From Alphaproteobacteria bacterium (GTDB taxonomy: Bacteria; Pseudomonadota; Alphaproteobacteria; Acetobacterales; Acetobacteraceae): a stretch of DNA of 18,368 bases. This document shows positions 1 through 8,169 of the stretch, piece after piece (the stretch's first letter is position 1; every line of letters begins with the position of its first letter). A model generated the notes under the pieces. That model saw nothing but the letters and a program-made list of their open reading frames with translations. It ran no database searches and was not told where the DNA came from. The translations under genes were made by a program, and so were the position numbers. The stretch covers positions 1 through 18,368 of the forward strand of contig JAAFHD010000022.1 in assembly GCA_013298245.1 (NCBI GenBank). The letters run 5' to 3'.

Positions 1-1092
1 GCCGGTCTGGTTCAGCGTCGTGTTCGCGATGCTGACGATATCCTGGTAGCCGATCGCCACCGCCAGCGAGGAGTTCTTCGTGATGTTGAGAAACTGCGAT
101 GTCATCGGCGGGATGATCACGCGCAGGGCCTGCGGCAGCACCACCAGGTTCATCACCCGGCTGCGCGGCAGACCAAGCGCTTGCGCGGCCTCCCACTGGC
201 CCGAATGCACCGCGAGAATCCCCGCGCGCACGATCTCCGCGATGAAGCCCGCCGTGTAGATCACCAGGCCCAGCAGCAGCGCGAAGAATTCCGGCGAGAT
301 GTTGATCCCGCCCCGGAAGTTGAACCCGCGCAGCGCCGGCAGATCAGGTGTGAATGGCGCGCCCATCATCGCCCAGACCGCGAGCGGGGCCGCGACCATC
401 GTCAGCAGCGCGAAGGGCCAGACCTTGCGCGGCTGGCCGTCCAGCATCTGCTTCGCGCGCGCGGCGCGCCGGAAAAAATAGGTCAGTGCCGCGCCCAGCA
501 CGCAGGTGATCAGCGCCCAGGAATGCGCCTCTTGCCATTCGAACCACGGCAGCAGCAGGCCGCGATTGGACAGGAAGACGCTGCCCACCGGGTTCATCGC
601 CTGGCGCGGCCCGGGCAGGGCTTGCAGCAGCGCGTACCAGAACAGCAATTGCAGCAGCAGCGGCAGGTCGCGGACGATTTCCACGTAAGCGCCAACGGCG
701 CGCGCCACCAGCCAGTTCTTCGACAGCCGCAGCACGCCAAGGACGGTGCCCAGAATCGTCGCCAGGATGATGCCGACGACCGCCACCTTCAGCGTGTTCA
801 GCACGCCCACCAGCAGGGCGCGGAAATAGGTCATCGACGGGTCGTATTCGATCAGGCTCTCGGCGATCGGCAGCCCGGCTTCGCGTTGCAGGAAACCCCA
901 GCCGGAGGCGATGCGCCGCACTTCCAGGTTATGGACCGTGTTGGACCACAGCCAATAGAAGATGCCGACCACCACACCCACCACCAGCACCTGGTAGACG
1001 ATGTTGCGGATGCGCTCATCCGCCCAGGACAGGCGCAATGGGCGTTTCGGCGGGCGGGTTGCGTAGCGCGGATCGATCGTCGCGTCGGACAT
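1..1092 (-). CDS. aapQ: General L-amino-acid ABC transporter permease AapQ (C-terminus beyond left edge)
   Basis: Inner-membrane permease of an Aap/Bzt-type polar amino-acid ABC importer. 364 residues are visible; family members have about 400, so roughly 40 C-terminal residues lie off the left edge. The protein starts MSDATIDPRYATR, has an N-terminal membrane helix near residues 28-48, and enters the binding-protein-dependent permease fold at ALLVGVLNTLKVAVVG. The EAA loop that contacts the ATPase is seen near residue 301 (EAAQALGLPRSRVMNLVVLP, then QALR and PP). The visible end, GYQDIVSIANTTLNQTG, is characteristic of AapQ. The ATG at 1092 has an AGGGG ribosome-binding site seven bases upstream. 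It lies 54 bases downstream of aapJ in the same direction; aapM and aapP would be expected beyond the edge. Family assignment is firm; the exact substrate range is inferred from the family. Confidence 0.93.
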   Translation of the reverse strand, partial: MSDATIDPRYATRPPKRPLRLSWADERIRNIVYQVLVVGVVVGIFYWLWSNTVHNLEVRRIASGWGFLQREAGLPIAESLIEYDPSMTYFRALLVGVLNTLKVAVVGIILATILGTVLGVLRLSKNWLVARAVGAYVEIVRDLPLLLQLLFWYALLQALPGPRQAMNPVGSVFLSNRGLLLPWFEWQEAHSWALITCVLGAALTYFFRRAARAKQMLDGQPRKVWPFALLTMVAAPLAVWAMMGAPFTPDLPALRGFNFRGGINISPEFFALLLGLVIYTAGFIAEIVRAGILAVHSGQWEAAQALGLPRSRVMNLVVLPQALRVIIPPMTSQFLNITKNSSLAVAIGYQDIVSIANTTLNQTG

Positions 1093-1115
1093 GCATTGAC
1101 CCCTGGAAAGAGAAA

Positions 1116-1139
1116 GGGGCCGGCATCGCTGCCGACCCC
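1116..1139 (-). terminator. Intergenic hairpin between aapJ and aapQ
   Basis: On the transcribed strand, GGGGTCGGCA and TGCCGGCCCC form a 10-bp stem with one G-U pair, closed by a GCGA (GNRA-type) tetraloop and followed by the pyrimidine run TTTCTCTTTCC. The hairpin sits wholly in the 54-base gap after the aapJ stop. Such hairpins after the receptor gene of ABC operons commonly act as partial terminators or protect the upstream mRNA from 3' exonucleases, giving more receptor than permease. The structure is read from the sequence; its role is inferred. Confidence 0.65.
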
Positions 1140-1146
1140 ATCGAGA

Positions 1147-2220
1147 TCACCGGAAGGGCGGTGCGTATTGCAGGCCGCCTGCGGTGGTCCACAGCGCGTT
1201 CGGGCCGCGTTGCAGGCCGAGCGGCTCCAGGTTGCGGCGGAAGATTTCGCCGTAATTGCCGGTCGCGCGCAGGATGTTGAACATCCAGGCATTATCGACG
1301 CCCAGCATCGCGCCCAGGCCACCCGTGCGGCCCAGGATGCGCTGCACTTCCGGGCGCGGATCATTGGCCAGCATCTGCGCTGCGTTCTCGGCGGTGATGC
1401 CGAATTCCTCGGCGGCCACCAGGCCGAAATGCATCCAGCGCAGCAAGTCGCCGAAGCGCTGGTCGCCATGGCGCAGCAGCACGCCGAGCGGCTCCTTGCT
1501 GATGACATCCGGCAGGATCACGTGGTCGGCCGGGCGCTGTTGCGCCGAGCGGATGGCGGCCAGGCCGGACACATCGGTCGTGTAGGCATCGCAGCGGCCG
1601 GCAAGATAGGCGGAGATGTTGTCTTCCAGCCGCTCGATCACCACGGGGCGGATGTTGATGCGGTTGCCGCGCGCCCAGTCGGCCAGGTTCTGTTCAGTCG
1701 TGGTGCCGGGCTGCACGCAGATGGTCGCACCATCCAGTTGGCGCGCGCTGGTGACGTTCAGGCTGCGCTTCACCATGAAGCCCTGGCCGTCATAGAAATT
1801 CGTCGCCGTGAAATCGAGGCCGAGCGAGGTATCGCGCGACAGCGTCCAGGTCGTGTTGCGCGACAGCATGTCGACTTCGCCCGATTGCAGCGCCGTGAAG
1901 CGCACCTGCGCCGTGGTCGGCACATAGCGCACGCGGTTGGTCTCGGTGCCGAAGATGGCGATGGCGGCGGCGCGGCAATAATCCACGTCGAAGCCCACCC
2001 ACACACCCTGGCTGTTCGGCTGCGCGAAGCCGGCCAGGCCGGTGTTCACGCCGCAGATCAGCGCGCCACGGGCGCGGATGGTGTCGATCATGTTGGCACC
2101 ACCGCCAGCGCTTGGTGCTGCGGCCGGTGCTTGTGCCATCGCCGGCAATGCCAGCATGCCAGCGCCCACGGCGCCGATGAATGCGCGGCGCAGCAGCGCG
2201 CGCGTCCCGGAATTCTTCAC
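1147..2220 (-). CDS. aapJ: General L-amino-acid ABC transporter substrate-binding protein AapJ
   Basis: Periplasmic receptor that binds polar L-amino acids and delivers them to the AapQM permease. With the GTG at 2220 it has 357 residues, a normal length. The N-terminus KNSGTRALLRRAFIGAVGAG, ending in AMA-QA, is a Sec signal peptide. Family landmarks follow: ALICGVNTGLAGFAQP, GFDVDYCRAAA, MLSRNTTWTLSRDTSLGLDF, FYDGQGFMVK, CVQPGTTTEQNLADW, GRCDAYTTDVSGLAA, and VISKEPLGVLLRHGD. Start choice: GTG 2220 has GGGAG seven bases upstream, whereas the in-frame ATG at 2238 (six residues longer) has no clear ribosome-binding site; either is possible. It is the first gene of the leftward aap operon, and its upstream gap of about 120 bases is shared with a divergent gene. 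Confidence 0.94.
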   Translation of the reverse strand: MKNSGTRALLRRAFIGAVGAGMLALPAMAQAPAAAPSAGGGANMIDTIRARGALICGVNTGLAGFAQPNSQGVWVGFDVDYCRAAAIAIFGTETNRVRYVPTTAQVRFTALQSGEVDMLSRNTTWTLSRDTSLGLDFTATNFYDGQGFMVKRSLNVTSARQLDGATICVQPGTTTEQNLADWARGNRINIRPVVIERLEDNISAYLAGRCDAYTTDVSGLAAIRSAQQRPADHVILPDVISKEPLGVLLRHGDQRFGDLLRWMHFGLVAAEEFGITAENAAQMLANDPRPEVQRILGRTGGLGAMLGVDNAWMFNILRATGNYGEIFRRNLEPLGLQRGPNALWTTAGGLQYAPPFR

Positions 2221-2358
2221 CTTCGGTCTCCCAACCATTGTTGCGCGCCTGTGTCCGGCGCATCCGGTGATGCTGGCAAAGCAACGGGGCGCAGGCAACG
2301 GGTTAGAAATGAAGCCCTGTCCATGTTGCGCGCGGCCGCGTGATGCTATGCCCAGCGC

Positions 2359-3291
2359 ATGTTGCAGATGGACCGCGCGGCGGTGGCCGCCGCTTTGCCC
2401 TGGGATGCGCTGCTGGATGCGTTGGCCGCGATGTTCCGCCAGGGCTGTGATGCGCCATTGCGCCATCGTCATCCATTGCCCGGTGACGCGATGCTGCTGC
2501 TGATGCCGGCCTGGACCGCGGGCGGCTACACCGGCGTGAAGATCGTGCATGTGAACCCGGCCAATGCGGCGTTGGGGCGGCCGGCGGTGAACGCTGCCTA
2601 TCTGTTGTCGGACGCCGTGACCGGCGAGCCGCGCGCGCTGCTTGATGGCGGCGAATTGACTGATCGGCGCACCGCGGCGGCATCCGTGCTGGCCGCGCGG
2701 CATCTGGCGCGGCCCGATTCGCGCAGGCTGCTGGTCTATGGCGCAGGCCGCGTCGCGGCCGCACTGGTGGAATGCTACGCGGCGGCGTTCTCGCTCACCG
2801 ACATCGCCATCGCATCACGCGGTGGCGACAGCGCCGAAGCGCTCGCGGCGCGGCTGCGCGCACACGGCCTGCCCGCGCGCGCGACCCGCGCGCCTGACCC
2901 CGCGCAAGCGGACATCATCAGCTGCGCCACACTCGCGACCGCCCCATTGGTGCATGGTGCCGCGCTGCGCGCGGGCACGCATCTCGACCTCGTCGGCGCC
3001 TTTCGTCCCGGCATGCGCGAGGCCGATGGTGCGGCACTCGCGCGCGCCACGCTGGTGGTCGACACGCGCGCCGGTGCCATGGCCGAAGCCGGAGACATCC
3101 TGGCCGCGATCGAGGAGGGTGCGATCACACCCGCCCATGTCGTGGCCGACTTGGCCGATCTGTGCCGCCGCGCGCATCCCGGCCGGACGCGCGACCACGA
3201 AATCACCGCCTTCAAATCCGTCGGCTGGGCCGGGGAGGATCTGGCGGCGGCGATGCTGGCCGCTACAGCAGGTCCACGCCCATCGCGGTGA
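2359..3291 (+). CDS. Ornithine cyclodeaminase/mu-crystallin family protein, probably a cyclic imine (ketimine) reductase
   Basis: A 310-residue NAD(P)-dependent enzyme of the ornithine cyclodeaminase/mu-crystallin family. Visible landmarks are GVKIVHVNPANA with Lys61, YLLSDAVTGEPRALLDGGELTDRRTAA split over residues about 83-109, the Rossmann dinucleotide loop VYGAGRVAAA at 126-135, and DLVGAFRPGMREAD near 211-224. True ornithine cyclodeaminases have a catalytic Asp in GADxPGKxE; here the position is Phe215. This points to the reductase branch (delta1-pyrroline-2-carboxylate or delta1-piperideine-2-carboxylate reductase, mu-crystallin) rather than ammonia-releasing cyclisation. It diverges from the aap amino-acid importer, which suits a role in amino-acid catabolism. 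An alternative start is ATG 2368. The last 29 bases overlap the end of the convergent gene. Family is sure; the substrate is not. Confidence 0.85.
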   Translation: MLQMDRAAVAAALPWDALLDALAAMFRQGCDAPLRHRHPLPGDAMLLLMPAWTAGGYTGVKIVHVNPANAALGRPAVNAAYLLSDAVTGEPRALLDGGELTDRRTAAASVLAARHLARPDSRRLLVYGAGRVAAALVECYAAAFSLTDIAIASRGGDSAEALAARLRAHGLPARATRAPDPAQADIISCATLATAPLVHGAALRAGTHLDLVGAFRPGMREADGAALARATLVVDTRAGAMAEAGDILAAIEEGAITPAHVVADLADLCRRAHPGRTRDHEITAFKSVGWAGEDLAAAMLAATAGPRPSR

Positions 3292-6200
3292 TGTTCTGCA
3301 GCAGCGGATTGGCCTCTGTGCTGGACAGCATCACATGCGCCACATCGCCGCGCGACAATTGCCCGCCGGTCAGCGCATTGGTGTAGAAGGTGGCACCCCC
3401 GGTATCCGAACCACGGCCCAGAATGTTCAGGTACATCTGCTCCACGAAGTCGCGGTTGGACAGCGCGCCGAAGCGGCCCTGGAATTCCGCGCCGGAGACA
3501 AAGGCGCGCGTCAGCGCGGCTTCCGAAAGGCCGGCTTCCATCGCCGCATCCCAGCCTTGCAGCCCCGCCAGATCCGCGTTGCGGCCAAGCAGCGTCGTGT
3601 AGTTGAAGCTGATCCAGGCCATCTCGAAATCAGCCGTCGCGATGCCGCGGCCGGCCATGCCGGTCGGGTCCGTCCCCGCCTCGGGTGAGCGCAGGATGCC
3701 ATCGGCGACGGTCGCACGGCCGGCGGCACCATTGGCCAGGTTCGACCAGAAATTCAGCCCGCCCGTTTCCGGCGCGCGGCCCAGCACCGACTGGTAGAGA
3801 TTGGTGACGAAGGCGTTGTTGGTCAGCCCCGCCGAGAAAGCCGCCCCTTCCGGCGATTGCAGGATCGCCAGCGCCACATCGCGCAGCGAGGCACCAGCAT
3901 CCATACGCTCGGTCCAGAAGGCCTGGCCGCGCGCATCCGCCTCGCGCCCCAGCAGGCCGCGATAGAGCATCGCCACCTGGCCACCACTGCTTGCCGCCGC
4001 GAAGTCGATCTTGCCGTCGAGGAAGCTCAACCGCTCCACGCCCTGGAAGTTCGTCACACCCTGCACGCCGGCCTGCGCGAAGCTGAAGGCCGTCACACCG
4101 CCCTGTGCGGTGAAGGTAAAGCCACCATCGCCGCGGCCGATATTCTGGAACATCACGGTGTCGAAGCCCGCCTCGGCGCGAATAGTGTCGCGGCCGGTCG
4201 TGGCCATGATCATGTCATTGCCGGTGGTGCCGTTGATGAGGTCCGAACCCGTGGTGCCGGTGGTGCCGGCCGCCGTGGTCTGGAACACCGCGTCGCTGCG
4301 CGCAGCGGTGTTGATCACACGCAGATCGCCCAGCGGCGCGGTATCCGGCGCGCCAAAGCCGCGGCCGACATTGGGGTGGAAGGTGCCCATGAATTCCGCC
4401 AGCACGTCCTGCTCCGTGCCCTTGGTGGCCGCCGTGAAGCGGCCATCGGGCAGCGCCGCATTGCCCGACAAATCCACCCGGCTGCCGCCGATGATGTAGG
4501 ACGGGAAGGGATAGGAATCGCCGCCATCGGCCAGGAAGTTCAGCGTGACCATCTTGATCACGCGGGCCGCGTCGCCCTGCAGCACACCGCCCTGCACCAG
4601 CGTGTCGCGCACCGAGCCGTCATCATTCAGGATCGCGGCATTGGTGATGCGCGTGCCGACGGTGGTGACCACGCCGCCCGCACCCAGCACCTGCGCCGTG
4701 CCCGAAGGGTTCCAGGAGAAGCTGATGCCGCCCCATTGCCCGAACTGACCAGGTGTGGCGGTGCCGGTGCTGGCGGCGACCGAATGTTCCAGGATGCGCT
4801 CCAGGTTCTCGGCGGTCACCGACACCACCGACAGCGCATTGTTGAAGCGCAGCGAATTCTCGACATCCAGCTGGCTGACACCGCCGCCGGGCTTGCCGGC
4901 CGCGCCATTGGCCTGCGGCGCCAATTCACGCGGCAGTGGTTGGCCGACCACGGTGCCGATCTCGGCACGGATACCGCCGCCATTCTTGTGGCTGACCAGC
5001 ACGCCCGCATCCACCAGGCGCGCGGCCCAGAGGTTGGCATCGGCGCTCAGATTGCCGAGGTTGGTTTCCTCCGTGCGCACCTCGCCGCGGCGGCCTTCGA
5101 GGAAGGTCTTGGTGATGCCGGTCAGCGTGCCGTCCTTGGCGTTGATGACCGTGCTGACCGCATTGGTGATGCCACGCACATCGCCACCGCGCGTGCCGGC
5201 GGCATAGGCGTTGTCGGTGCCCCACAGCGCCGCGACATTCGCATCCGTCGTCGCGATCGCGCCGCTGATCGCGGGGTTGACCCCGCCCACGCCCAGCGGG
5301 CCGGCGCCGTCCGGGTCGGCGATCAGCACGCCATTGGCGTCGAAGGTCACGTTCAGGCGGCCGACATAGCTGTATTCGGCGGCCGTCGAGACGATCATCA
5401 CCGGGTTGCCATCCGTGCCGTTGCGCAGCACCGGATAGGTCTCCGGCGCGCGATCACCGGGGCGCAGCACATCGGTGCTGTCGGCGAAGACCTGGTGGCT
5501 GCCGGCGGCGATGATCACGTCCACGCCGCGCAGCAAGGGCGCCAATGCCAGCTCGTTCTGGTACTGCTGCAGGTGCGAGAGCAGGATGATCTTGTTGATG
5601 CCCTGCGCCGTCATCTGGTCGACCAACGGCTGCAGGATGGTGGCGAGTTCCGCCATGTTGTCGCGCCCGCCATCCGCGGCCGGGTCCAGCACGCGCGTCA
5701 GGCCAGGTGCGGAGATCGATGCCAGCAGCTGTGTGGTGACACCCAGGATGCCGATGGTCTGCCCGCCTTCGACGATGGTGGTCCAGGGTGCGATCTGCAC
5801 ATCCGCCGCTTCATTCGCGACCGCCTGGTTGTCCGCCAGGTCGGTCGGCCGCGTTGCGTAGGTCGAGGCCTCGCGCAGCGTCTGCGTCACGATCGCGCGG
5901 ATGTTCGCATCCTGGCTGAAATCCAGGTTCGCCGAGAGATAGGGGAATTGCGCGCCGACATTGGTCACGCGCGCCGCCGGCGTCGCACCCGTGGTGTTGG
6001 CGGTGAAGTCGGTGAAGGCATTGACCGGGTTGGTGCCCAGGTCGAACTCGTGGTTGCCCAACGCGCTGGCCTGGATGCCAATCGCATTCAGGATCGCGAT
6101 ATCGGCCGAGAAGAAGGGGATCAGCGGAGAGGCGGTGGTGCCGAACAGGTTGACCAGGTCCGCCGCCGGCACGCCCAGCACCGTCGCGTAATAGGCGCGC

Positions 6201-7969
6201 AGTGCCGCCTGGATGGACGGGTCGGTGCCCGCCGCGCCAAACGGCCCGGGCAGCATGTTGTCACCACCCGACAGCGTGATGGAATTCGGCACCGCATCTT
6301 CCAGTCGGTCGATGATGGCGGCGAAGCGGTCGGCGCGGCCGGCGGCCAGCAGGCCGGCTTCCATGTCCGAGCCATGCAGGATTTGCAGCGTGTAGTTGGC
6401 TGGTGCTGCGGGCGCCAGGCTGTAGGCGGTGGTGGTGCCGCTCACTTCATTGGCGACGAAGAGCCGCGCGGGGGTGGCGCCGTTGGCGGGCACGAAGGTC
6501 GTGACTTCCGGCCCCGTGTCGCCGGTGCGCGTGGCCATGCCGGCATAGGTCACGTTGGTCGGGCCATCGATGCGGAACAGCATGTTGCCGTTGAAGCGCT
6601 CCAGGCCGACGGCTGCGTGCAGCACGCCGTTGATCATGCCGAGCGAAATCGCCTCGGGTTCGGAGCCCTTGTTATCGGAACGGGCATCATCGAACAGCGA
6701 GGGGAACTGGCTGGCGACGATGGTGTCGATCATCGCGCGGCTGTCGAAGACCTGGGTAATGGTCGGCGCGGCGAAATTGCCGCCCACTTCCCAGATGGAA
6801 AAGCTGCGGCTGCTCAGCGCCTGCAGCCGGTCCAGGTCGCCATCGCCATCGGTGTCGCCCGACCAGCGGGTGACTTCCAGCCGGCCGAGATCCGCATCGC
6901 CACGGCGCGGTTGGATCACCGCCAGCAGTGCTGGGTCCAGCGCCGGCATGCCGGCGGGTGGCGTGGAACCGGTGGCCGGCACCAGCGCGGAAATCCGCAC
7001 CATCTCGTTGAACACGCCGCTGGCGCCGCCGTATTCGCGCGCATCGCCTTCATTCGCGGTCACCAGATAGGTGCGCCCGCCCGAGACGAAATTCGCGATC
7101 GCATCCGGCTGATACATCCCGAAGATCGGCACTTCGCGGATGATCGGGCCACCATCGCGGTCGGAGGTGTCGATGCCACGCCCGGCCTGGGAATGGTTGG
7201 CCAGGCCCAGCGGCAGGATCGCCTGCCAGCCCACCGTGCCGAGTGCGGCATTCAGGTTGAACACGCCGATCGCGTTGTTCTCCTGGATGGTCACATAGGC
7301 GGTGTTACCATCGGCGCTGATGGTGATGTATTCGGGCTCCAGGTCCACACTCGGCAGGGCGGTGTTGGCGCTGGGGCTGCCGGGGATGGCGTTGGACAGG
7401 CGCACGCCGGCACTGCGCAGCGCGGCGGCGGAGGCATCGAACGCCCCGAAGCCGAAGAAGCTCGGCGTCCAGCTCGCGGTGTCGATGATGGTCACGCCGC
7501 CGGCGGGGTCGGCCGCGTAGCCGGTGGTGGGCTCGGCCTCGATCGCCGCCAGCAGGCGCGAACCATCGGCGGTGAAGGTGATCATGTCGGGCACGGCACC
7601 CACCGTCGCGGTGGCGCGCCAGGTGGCCGCGGTGCCGCCTGAATCCAGCGTGAAGACGGCGACCGCGCCATTGCTGCCGGCCGTCGCGCCATCGAAGCTG
7701 ACGGCCAAATTATTGCCGTTCACCGCGACCGAATTGCCATTGCCAAGGGTGGCCGGCGCGCCACCGCCGGGCACCTGCACCGCCGTGCGCGGCACCGAGA
7801 AGACCAGCGCCCCGGTGGTCGCGTTCAGCGCGTCCACACCGGTGCCGCCCAAGACGAAAAGCAGGTTCCGTGCCCCGTCAAAGGCCACAACTTCGGAATT
7901 GCCTGCGGCCCCGCCGGCCAGGCCGGCATGGGTGGTGGTGAATTCTGGCGGCACGAGAACGAATGACAT
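3263..7969 (-). CDS. Giant secreted choice-of-anchor I / 5'-nucleotidase / DUF4214 protein
   Basis: 1568 residues in several domains. Residues about 1-525 form a choice-of-anchor I beta-propeller (GAVPDMITFTADGSRLL, DLEPEYITISADGNTAYVTI, GMYQPDAIANFVSGGRTYLV, GLERFNGNM), with an acidic DTDGDGDLDR loop near 370. Residues about 530-860 are a metallophosphoesterase: ILHGSD (Asp535), GGDN at 568-571, GNHEFD at 638-643, then LLSHLQQ and AAGSHQ. Residues about 930-1190 are the 5'-nucleotidase C-terminal domain, with NGGGIR at 996-1001 and NFLADGGDSYPF at 1144-1155. A degenerate RTX-like patch (GSDLINGTTGNDMI, GRDTIRAEAGFDTV) lies at 1241-1275. Four DUF4214 repeats follow from 1332 to the end (LYRGLLGREADARGQAFW and variants). 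There is no Sec signal peptide; with the C-terminal RTX/DUF4214 part this suggests type I export. Probable role: extracellular nucleotide or phosphoester hydrolysis. The start has GGGG five bases upstream. Confidence 0.88.
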   Translation of the reverse strand: MSFVLVPPEFTTTHAGLAGGAAGNSEVVAFDGARNLLFVLGGTGVDALNATTGALVFSVPRTAVQVPGGGAPATLGNGNSVAVNGNNLAVSFDGATAGSNGAVAVFTLDSGGTAATWRATATVGAVPDMITFTADGSRLLAAIEAEPTTGYAADPAGGVTIIDTASWTPSFFGFGAFDASAAALRSAGVRLSNAIPGSPSANTALPSVDLEPEYITISADGNTAYVTIQENNAIGVFNLNAALGTVGWQAILPLGLANHSQAGRGIDTSDRDGGPIIREVPIFGMYQPDAIANFVSGGRTYLVTANEGDAREYGGASGVFNEMVRISALVPATGSTPPAGMPALDPALLAVIQPRRGDADLGRLEVTRWSGDTDGDGDLDRLQALSSRSFSIWEVGGNFAAPTITQVFDSRAMIDTIVASQFPSLFDDARSDNKGSEPEAISLGMINGVLHAAVGLERFNGNMLFRIDGPTNVTYAGMATRTGDTGPEVTTFVPANGATPARLFVANEVSGTTTAYSLAPAAPANYTLQILHGSDMEAGLLAAGRADRFAAIIDRLEDAVPNSITLSGGDNMLPGPFGAAGTDPSIQAALRAYYATVLGVPAADLVNLFGTTASPLIPFFSADIAILNAIGIQASALGNHEFDLGTNPVNAFTDFTANTTGATPAARVTNVGAQFPYLSANLDFSQDANIRAIVTQTLREASTYATRPTDLADNQAVANEAADVQIAPWTTIVEGGQTIGILGVTTQLLASISAPGLTRVLDPAADGGRDNMAELATILQPLVDQMTAQGINKIILLSHLQQYQNELALAPLLRGVDVIIAAGSHQVFADSTDVLRPGDRAPETYPVLRNGTDGNPVMIVSTAAEYSYVGRLNVTFDANGVLIADPDGAGPLGVGGVNPAISGAIATTDANVAALWGTDNAYAAGTRGGDVRGITNAVSTVINAKDGTLTGITKTFLEGRRGEVRTEETNLGNLSADANLWAARLVDAGVLVSHKNGGGIRAEIGTVVGQPLPRELAPQANGAAGKPGGGVSQLDVENSLRFNNALSVVSVTAENLERILEHSVAASTGTATPGQFGQWGGISFSWNPSGTAQVLGAGGVVTTVGTRITNAAILNDDGSVRDTLVQGGVLQGDAARVIKMVTLNFLADGGDSYPFPSYIIGGSRVDLSGNAALPDGRFTAATKGTEQDVLAEFMGTFHPNVGRGFGAPDTAPLGDLRVINTAARSDAVFQTTAAGTTGTTGSDLINGTTGNDMIMATTGRDTIRAEAGFDTVMFQNIGRGDGGFTFTAQGGVTAFSFAQAGVQGVTNFQGVERLSFLDGKIDFAAASSGGQVAMLYRGLLGREADARGQAFWTERMDAGASLRDVALAILQSPEGAAFSAGLTNNAFVTNLYQSVLGRAPETGGLNFWSNLANGAAGRATVADGILRSPEAGTDPTGMAGRGIATADFEMAWISFNYTTLLGRNADLAGLQGWDAAMEAGLSEAALTRAFVSGAEFQGRFGALSNRDFVEQMYLNILGRGSDTGGATFYTNALTGGQLSRGDVAHVMLSSTEANPLLQNITAMGVDLL

Positions 7970-8169
7970 GGATACCCCGGCTGGATGATTCGGCTGGTCG
8001 TCGGGGTAGGGCCGGGCCGCGGCGGCATCTTGGTCAAAGCTGTTAACACAAAGTTAAGCTTCGATGAAGTTCGCCTGCGTCACCACCTGGGGTTGCGCCA
8101 CCCGCCCGGCTTGCGCACCCAGGGATGTATCCGCCATGTAACGCCGTGCTGAACGCCTCTCCCTTGCCG
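7970..8169. promoter_or_regulatory. Divergent intergenic region with an 11-base-spaced GTTAA repeat
   Basis: About 200 bases between the divergent nucleotidase and glycosyltransferase starts. The only AT-richer patch is near 8034-8058, where GTTAAC at 8042-8047 and GTTAAG at 8053-8058 form a direct repeat with 11-base periodicity, one helical turn. That geometry is typical of response-regulator sites such as Pho boxes, but the half-sites do not match the CTGTCAT consensus well. I cannot assign -35/-10 elements with confidence to either gene. Confidence 0.25.

Noticed and set aside
181..2343. A 720-codon open frame on the + strand across aapQ and aapJ
   Set aside because: It runs antisense to two clearly recognised transporter genes, with an Arg/Gln/His-rich, low-information product.
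2239..2703. N-terminal extension of aapJ to an upstream ATG at 2703
   Set aside because: It would bury the Sec signal peptide about 160 residues inside the protein and overlap the divergent enzyme gene.
3857..7642. A 1261-codon open frame on the + strand, antisense to the nucleotidase gene
   Set aside because: Its product is rich in Arg, His, Ala, Gly and Gln without domains, and the opposite strand encodes recognisable domains throughout. Long antisense frames are expected in GC-rich genes with strong third-position bias.
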